Made by a program: the position numbers and the translations under genes. Shown here in pieces: positions 58,530 through 63,587 of a stretch of 63,587 nucleotides of DNA (position 1 is the stretch's first letter; each line of letters opens with the position of its first letter). Source of the DNA: an uncultured Lachnospiraceae bacterium (GTDB taxonomy: Bacteria > Bacillota > Clostridia > Lachnospirales > Lachnospiraceae); NCBI GenBank assembly GCA_902767135.1, contig CACXGE010000023.1, positions 1-63,587 of the forward strand, given 5' to 3'. Under the pieces are notes generated by a model. It was given only the letters and a program-made list of their open reading frames with translations. It made no database searches and was not told where the DNA came from.

Positions 58530-60467
58530 TTACGTTTCTCCCATAATCTCGCCGATTTTTTCAAGTGCCATCACCGTATATCCCAAGCGAACATAATCAA
58601 ATTTGTCAGTTTTCTCTGGATGTGCTGTAATTTTCTGAATATCCTTCAATGCCTTTTCACAATCTACTATCTTATTATCAATATTTTTCTTCAGGCATTT
58701 TTCAAAATCTTCTCTAATCCGATCCCACTGTTCTTCAAACCTATAATTCAAATCAGCACTCTGAACCCCTATATCTTCAACTTTCGTAATGTGTTCTGGC
58801 ACAATATCTTCAAAATACTCACGCACCAGCCTTCTCTGCACACTTCCGTTATTAAACTGCTCCACAGGTAATCGCATACAATATTCTATCACCCTTTTAT
58901 CCATGGTAGGGTCTCGCATAATCACACCAGTTGCCAGAGAATGTTTGGTGCTTATTTCCCCTTTATGACTGAATTGTATGTCACCTTTCATCAGCTTAGC
59001 CATGTCTCTCATACACATGCCACTGTATGAATTTTGCTGGTTAATTTTCTCAAATTTTTCTACTAAGTCATATTTTTCAATTGCATAGTCAGTTATATAC
59101 GCATCCCCAAATAACTCTTTCTTTTTCTCACTCCAAGTTCTGGCTTTGCTTTCCGTTTTCTTTTTATAATAATGATACATTGTATAAAATGTCGCCTTTA
59201 ACGTCTGTTTTTTTCCTATCTTTTTTTTCTCTCCGAAATTTATACACTCCTTAAAGAATTTTATAAACTGTTTGTTCTTTAACCATGTATTAAACATAAC
59301 CTCTATACTGCTAAAGGAAATTGTAACATTTCCGTAAGCTCCATGGAGAATTATATTACCTCCGTTATTTTTGGTATGATTCATACACTCTTTCATCCAC
59401 AGTAAATTCTGTAGCGATTTGTATGGAATTTCTATACATTTTAATTCTTCTTTGTGCTCCGTCCATGGATTTACATCCTCCATTGTGAGAAACTCACATT
59501 GAAGATTTTCAAAGTATTCTGCCGTTTTTCTTACTTTTTCGCTTTCATCGTTGACATAATAAGATTTGGAACTCACACATTTTTCTCTTGGAATCGACGT
59601 ATATGTATACATCTTCTCCCCTTTTTCTTTCAACATGGGCGCCGCAAAACTTACCACAGAAGAAGAATCCAAACCGCCACTGAGCATCATATGATTCGCT
59701 CCGTCCCTCAATACACTTTTTACAGCCTTATGAAACACCTGAATCAGCCCTGTTTTATACTCTTCATCTGTCTTCCCACCATCTTCACTGGTATCTGGAT
59801 TCCAGTAACATTTTTTTTCAATTCCATTTTCACCAAATCTCAGAATGGTTGCCGGAGGTACTTTATATATTCCTTGATAGATAGTCTCCTCACACTCTGT
59901 CATTCCTGCCAAGTTATCCAATGCCAAAAAATCCACTATCCACCGTTCATTTAAGGAAGCTTTTTTTCGTTTCAACAATATCTCCAAAGTAGTAGAAAAT
60001 TCCAGAACTCCATTTTCGAATCGATAATACAAACACCTAGTCGCTGCAATATCACTTACCAGTTCTACCACATTCTCTTCCCTGTCAAAAAACGCAAAAG
60101 AGTAGGACCCTAGCAAATCATTCAGGCATCCATCTCTCTTTTTTTTATACAAATCGAAAATTAATCTTCCATCCGGACAATCCTCCTGGTATTCATTGGG
60201 CTTTAACATCTCCACAACTTCCCGGCGGTTATCCAACATGCAATCTGCCGTATACACATACTTCTCTTCTACAATTGGAAGCTGCTCTCTTACACTTTCT
60301 TTTGTGAAATATTGTATTCCACACCCAACATTCATCTTGTCTGTCCGATATTCTTCCACCCTGTTTATCTTATATTGTTCCATTTCTCTTTTTCCATCCA
60401 GATAAAGGGCATTCTGCCTACTCGCCCTTTCCTTATCCAACGGAATCAATCCCCAGATAGCAGACAT
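58530..60467 (-). CDS. Asparagine-synthetase-like lasso cyclase homologue
   Basis: A 645-residue protein of the AsnB family. It begins MSAIWGLIPL, so the Cys at position 2 needed for glutamine hydrolysis is absent; the same loss marks lasso cyclases (C proteins). The ATP-binding loop is MLSGGLDSSSVVSF near residue 265. The enzyme would adenylate a side-chain acid and close the macrolactam with the core N-terminus. It starts 28 bp after the transglutaminase-like secreted protein gene, with AAAGGAGTGAAATT before the ATG. Confidence 0.88.
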   Translation of the reverse strand: MSAIWGLIPLDKERASRQNALYLDGKREMEQYKINRVEEYRTDKMNVGCGIQYFTKESVREQLPIVEEKYVYTADCMLDNRREVVEMLKPNEYQEDCPDGRLIFDLYKKKRDGCLNDLLGSYSFAFFDREENVVELVSDIAATRCLYYRFENGVLEFSTTLEILLKRKKASLNERWIVDFLALDNLAGMTECEETIYQGIYKVPPATILRFGENGIEKKCYWNPDTSEDGGKTDEEYKTGLIQVFHKAVKSVLRDGANHMMLSGGLDSSSVVSFAAPMLKEKGEKMYTYTSIPREKCVSSKSYYVNDESEKVRKTAEYFENLQCEFLTMEDVNPWTEHKEELKCIEIPYKSLQNLLWMKECMNHTKNNGGNIILHGAYGNVTISFSSIEVMFNTWLKNKQFIKFFKECINFGEKKKIGKKQTLKATFYTMYHYYKKKTESKARTWSEKKKELFGDAYITDYAIEKYDLVEKFEKINQQNSYSGMCMRDMAKLMKGDIQFSHKGEISTKHSLATGVIMRDPTMDKRVIEYCMRLPVEQFNNGSVQRRLVREYFEDIVPEHITKVEDIGVQSADLNYRFEEQWDRIREDFEKCLKKNIDNKIVDCEKALKDIQKITAHPEKTDKFDYVRLGYTVMALEKIGEIMGET

Positions 60468-60495
60468 AATTTCACTCCTTTTTTTCTACTATATT

Positions 60496-62457
60496 TTATT
60501 CAATAGTATAAGTTATACTGTTGGTGGTATAATAAACATATGCATCCTCCACCTTGTCATACATACAAATTTCCCCATCTTCATCCAATACAGGAATATA
60601 GTCTCTGAGTAGTTGTTCATTGCCATCCCATATTTTCAATCCATAAATTTTACATTTCGCAGACCCCACTCGCAGACTGTCCACACTATTGTATATCATG
60701 TTGGTTCCATTGATTAATTTTTGCCCATTTAAATAAATGGATTTTCCTACCTTTTCGTAAATATTTGTTTCTCCTGTTGGTTTCCAGAGTGTTATTCCAT
60801 ACAACCAGGAATATCCAACTTTTATTCCCTGTTCTCCACATTGTTGCAGATACACATTAGTCCCTTTTGTGGACTCATAGGAGAAAATATCCCCTGCAGA
60901 TTTGTCATTGGTAACCTCAAATATAAATTCAATATTGTAATCTCCCTTCAGCTTAATTCCCGTATCAAAATATCCTTTATTGTTATTTGTCAATACCTCA
61001 ATGGACTTAACCGGAATATATTTTACAAAATTATTTTCCTCCGTCTCAGAAGGTCCTTTGGGTCCTGGCGTTACCGTTTCTGTGGGAACCGACGTCACTG
61101 TATCCGTTGGACTCAAAGCCACTGTATTTGTTGGGTTTGGGGACACTGTATTCGTCGGCTTAGAGGTAACCGTATTTGTTGGGTTTGGGGGCACCGTATT
61201 TGTTGCTTTGGGCGTAATCGTACTTGTCAGTTTGGGAGTTACCGTATTCGTTGGCTTGGGGGTTGCCGTATTCATTAGCTTTGGAGTTGCCGTATTCGTT
61301 GGCTTAAGAGTTGCCGTATTCGTTGGCTTGGGGGTTGCCGTATTCATTAGTTTTGGAGTTGCCGTATTCGTCGGCTTGGGGATTGCTGTATTCGTCGGCT
61401 TGGGAGTTGCCGTATTCGTCGGTTTTGGAGTTATCGTAACCTCATTCCCATCCACCTTCGCCTGATAGTTTTTTCCCCCCTCTGTATATGTAATTACTCC
61501 ATGTTCCACACTAAGCAAATCCATATCATTTCCTGCCACCACAACCTTATAGGAGTTTCCTTCAATATCATTTCTGCAAATAGAGCCATTGCTTTCATAA
61601 TACCACATCCCAGCCTCATACATCATATTCCCCTCTATATCGTGCACATACCAATCCGTATATTTTGTACTGGTTGATACAGGCTCTCCAAAATTCTTAT
61701 GAGGACTATAAGATGCATTGATATATTCCTGATCATTTCTAAGAAAGAAATAATGAGATGTCTCCCCATTAGTTCTACTTCTTGTATCCGCCCAAGTAGG
61801 ATCCACATGATACCACGTTCCATCAATTTTTACCTTTGCCCATCCGTGACTTCCATTTCCCACTGAATCTGCCTCAATTCCCAATTGCCACAAAACACGA
61901 ATCAGTGCTTCTGCGTATCCGGTGCAACTCCCATATCCCTCTCCCAATGGCCCACCTACTACGTAGGATAAATATGTATTTGTATCATTTTTATAATATG
62001 TATGTTCCGCAATATAATCATGTACAATCAATACCTTTTCCAAATCCGTCATTCCAGGATCTATCTTGTCCATAATTTCAGCAATCGATTCTTTCACTCT
62101 TTCGTATCTTTCCAAAAATCCAGGATCATTGGCATATAAAAAAATATATTTTACATATCCATTTTCCTTTTCGCTGGACACAAACTGATTAGCAGTTACC
62201 CGAATGGGTATTGCTGCTTCCTTCTTGCACAAATCTTCTGAAATTTCCGATATTTCAGCTACAGTGGCTTTATACTTACTCACATCGTGCTTTTGGGTAT
62301 CTCCTGTCACAATCATCTGATACATTTCATTTCTCAATTCATCCTGCTGTGTTTTTGTAATCGCAGCTTCTGTTTCCACCCCAGGAATCATCTGTAACAA
62401 CAACGTTCCCATAAGTGCTATACTAATTACTTTTCCTCGTCTTTTTTTTCTTTTCAT
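60496..62457 (-). CDS. Secreted transglutaminase-like protein with Thr/Pro repeats
   Basis: A 653-residue protein. Signal peptide (KVISIALMGTLLLQMIPGVE), transglutaminase-like core at about 125-240 with the Cys in GSCTGYAEALIRVL, His in GSHGWAKVKI and Asp in HVDPTWAD, about 15 repeats of TNTATPKP-like octapeptides at 345-465, and a C-terminal concanavalin/LamG-like domain (GYFDTGIKLKGDYNIEFIFE, then YGLKIWDGNEQLLRDYIPVL). No anchor motif is seen. It likely remodels or crosslinks cell-surface material. It is in one transcript with the cyclase-like gene, which is notable because that locus lacks a B2 (also transglutaminase-like) protease. Confidence 0.88.
   Translation of the reverse strand: MKRKKRRGKVISIALMGTLLLQMIPGVETEAAITKTQQDELRNEMYQMIVTGDTQKHDVSKYKATVAEISEISEDLCKKEAAIPIRVTANQFVSSEKENGYVKYIFLYANDPGFLERYERVKESIAEIMDKIDPGMTDLEKVLIVHDYIAEHTYYKNDTNTYLSYVVGGPLGEGYGSCTGYAEALIRVLWQLGIEADSVGNGSHGWAKVKIDGTWYHVDPTWADTRSRTNGETSHYFFLRNDQEYINASYSPHKNFGEPVSTSTKYTDWYVHDIEGNMMYEAGMWYYESNGSICRNDIEGNSYKVVVAGNDMDLLSVEHGVITYTEGGKNYQAKVDGNEVTITPKPTNTATPKPTNTAIPKPTNTATPKLMNTATPKPTNTATLKPTNTATPKLMNTATPKPTNTVTPKLTSTITPKATNTVPPNPTNTVTSKPTNTVSPNPTNTVALSPTDTVTSVPTETVTPGPKGPSETEENNFVKYIPVKSIEVLTNNNKGYFDTGIKLKGDYNIEFIFEVTNDKSAGDIFSYESTKGTNVYLQQCGEQGIKVGYSWLYGITLWKPTGETNIYEKVGKSIYLNGQKLINGTNMIYNSVDSLRVGSAKCKIYGLKIWDGNEQLLRDYIPVLDEDGEICMYDKVEDAYVYYTTNSITYTIE
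61090..61430. repeat. 24-bp tandem repeat coding for the Thr/Pro stalk
   Basis: About 14 imperfect copies of a 24-bp unit such as GCCGTATTCGTTGGCTTGGG plus four bases. Each codes for an octapeptide like TNTATPKP on the minus strand. Codons vary between copies, so the array is older than the one at the right edge. Confidence 0.9.
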
Positions 62458-62781
62458 ATTAGCCTTCTCCCTTAATCATCCAGCATATTCTCCGTTCCCT
62501 CTTATTGGTACACGGATTGTGCTGTTACTTAACAACTCTCGCTCTTCTTCACGTATACACTGCCCATTGATTTTTCAAAGAAAATCTCTGTCTAATCCTA
62601 TGGAAGCGTAGAACAAACTCAGAACCTTTCCATGAAACAGATAAATTCTCTACCTTCTTAGCATTGTACCAATATATTACTATTATATTAAATTTCCCCT
62701 ACAAAATCATCACAAATATTCCAGCAGTTCTGGCTAACCCTGTGAGCTGCTGGAATTCGTATAAAATATCATATTATCATT
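62458..62781 (-). other. Intergenic stretch before the secreted transglutaminase gene
   Basis: About 325 bp. Near its right end is a terminator-like hairpin ATTCCAGCAGTTC / GAGCTGCTGGAAT (62718-62756) for the upstream gene, and a possible -10 TATAAT (minus strand, 62682-62687). A leader of about 220 nt would follow. I recognise no riboswitch in it. Confidence 0.4.
62718..62756 (-). terminator. Probable terminator of the right-edge gene
   Basis: The 13-bp arms ATTCCAGCAGTTC and GAGCTGCTGGAAT pair with one wobble. The T-run on the minus strand is weak (ATATTTG). It is 26 bp past the stop codon. Confidence 0.6.
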
Positions 62782-63587
62782 TTAATCCACTTCGTAGGTA
62801 ATCTTATTTGATGTATAATACGTAAATTCGTCACTTACTCTGTCATACATCCCAATCATCCCGTTGCAATCTAAAGCTGGAACGTAATCTCTTATCAAGC
62901 GACCGCTTCCATCCCAAATTTTTGTACTGTAAATTTTACATTTTCCCGTTCCCAATCTAAGATTTCCTGCATCTTCATAAGTCATGTTCATTCCGTTCAC
63001 TACTTTCTTTCCATTCAAATAAATTGCTATTCCTTGTTTCCTATATTTGTTGATCTCTCCTACCGGTTTACACGCTCTCCATTCATAGAGCCAGGAATAT
63101 CCCACGCGAACCGCATCCGCCGCACATTGACATAAATACACATGAGTTCCCTTGTTGCTTCCATATCCAAACACACTCCCTGTTGAAGTTTCCGATGTAA
63201 GGGAAAATACGCATTCAATATCATAATCTGCTTCCAGTTCTACTCCCGTATCAAAATATGAATTTTTCCAATCATTTGTCAAAATTTCTACGGATGTTAC
63301 CGGTGTATATTTGGGGATTGCACTTACCTCTTCGTCAATATCATCTGAAACCGGTTCGTCTGTCGGCACCGGTGTGTTGGTCGCTGTTGGTACCGGTGTG
63401 CTCGTTGCCGTTGGTACCGGTGTGCTTGTTGCCGTTGGTACCGGTGTGCTCGTCGCTGTTGGTACCGGTGTGCTCGTCGCTGTTGGTACCGGTGTGCTCG
63501 TTGCCGTTGGTACCGGTGTGCTCGTCGCTGTTGGTACCGGTGTGCTCGTCGCTGTTGGTACCGGTGTGCTCGTCGCTGTTGGTACCG
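62782..63587 (-). CDS. Thr/Pro-repeat protein with C-terminal LamG-like domain, partial at the right edge
   Basis: About 268 codons are visible; the N-terminus is outside the window. The part inside starts with a stalk of at least nine octapeptides PVPTATST and a linker DEPVSDDIDEEVSAI. The C-terminal 165 residues are homologous to the last domain of the protein at 60496: SYFDTGVELEADYDIECVFS, then STKIWDGSGRLIRDYVPALD and FTYYTSNKITYEVD. Concanavalin-like domains of this kind usually bind carbohydrate. The two genes are tandem paralogues in this domain. Confidence 0.85.
   Translation of the reverse strand, partial: VPTATSTPVPTATSTPVPTATSTPVPTATSTPVPTATSTPVPTATSTPVPTATSTPVPTATSTPVPTATNTPVPTDEPVSDDIDEEVSAIPKYTPVTSVEILTNDWKNSYFDTGVELEADYDIECVFSLTSETSTGSVFGYGSNKGTHVYLCQCAADAVRVGYSWLYEWRACKPVGEINKYRKQGIAIYLNGKKVVNGMNMTYEDAGNLRLGTGKCKIYSTKIWDGSGRLIRDYVPALDCNGMIGMYDRVSDEFTYYTSNKITYEVD
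63368..63587. repeat. Near-identical 24-bp tandem repeats
   Basis: At least nine copies of GGTACCGGTGTGCTCGTCGC plus TGTT run to the window edge. Copies differ only at a few third positions (CGTCGCTGTT versus CGTTGCCGTT). The unit keeps the frame, so copy number can change without breaking the gene. Confidence 0.95.

Noticed and set aside
60496..62457. Direct assignment of the transglutaminase-like protein as the lasso B2 protease
   Set aside because: It has a signal peptide, repeat stalk and LamG-like domain, unlike cytoplasmic B2 proteins; kept only as a weak hypothesis.
62458..62680. Riboswitch (for example cyclic di-GMP type) in the long leader of the secreted transglutaminase gene
   Set aside because: I could not find the conserved GEMM core or another known aptamer pattern by eye.
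61090..63587. CRISPR-like repeat arrays
   Set aside because: The 24-bp units have no unique spacers, keep the reading frame and encode Thr/Pro octapeptides, so they are coding tandem repeats.

Overview
The window looks like a chromosomal stretch of a low-GC anaerobic Firmicute of the Lachnospiraceae type. The grounds are the infC-rpmI-rplT operon behind an L20-type leader, hemZ, a DUF1540 protein, a DUF5688 protein on a mobile element, AT-rich intergenic DNA, strong AAGGAGG ribosome-binding sites and TTGACA/TATAAT promoters. No species is claimed.

Positions 1 to about 18050 are one end of an integrated element (prophage or related integrative element) whose other end lies off the left edge. 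Its long leftward operon carries replication and partition genes: an HUH-type Rep, a degenerate RNase H-like protein, ParA, ParB, SSB and a DnaQ-like exonuclease, with many small unknown genes. The Rep region holds two identical 30-bp repeats, DnaA boxes and an opposite-strand promoter plus terminator that together define a small RNA. Three short rightward genes with their own promoters interrupt the operon. The control region (13.2-14.5 kb) has divergent promoters, repeated operator-like sites, vapD and an XRE repressor. Next come an unrecognised three-gene cassette, a lone HicB antitoxin and a tyrosine integrase. Five TGTATACTAC repeats mark the right end, just beyond the rplT terminator.

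From 18.1 to 42.2 kb the DNA is mostly core chromosome. It holds infC-rpmI-rplT, a DUF1540 protein, a ClC channel, a SEC-C protein, a 1388-residue secreted leucine-rich-repeat protein, a chemoreceptor with an odd N-terminus, and the leftward block rpsO, pnp, apt, relA, MBL hydrolase, hemZ, HD-GYP, aspS, with truA nearby. A two-component pair (40.7-42.2 kb) points the other way.

From 42.2 to 63.6 kb everything runs leftward. An exopolysaccharide locus (sugar-phosphate transferase, CpsD-like ATPase, chain-length protein, PssD/PssE pair, four GT2 enzymes, a GT14 enzyme, a Wzy-like polymerase) is interleaved with a peptide-modification locus. The latter has a lasso-cyclase-like asparagine synthetase homologue without the glutaminase cysteine, an HPr-kinase-like protein, an ABC exporter, a nucleotidyltransferase and a PqqD-like recognition protein. 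Two short precursor-like genes share a paeninodin-type leader (MKK...E.LD..T), and each has its own promoter and terminator. No B2 leader peptidase is visible, and one precursor has a Gly/Asn/His/Cys-rich core that cannot form a normal lasso ring. This mixed locus is the strongest candidate for an undescribed system. The right edge holds two related secreted proteins with Thr/Pro tandem repeats and a shared C-terminal domain; one also has a transglutaminase-like domain and sits directly upstream of the cyclase-like gene.
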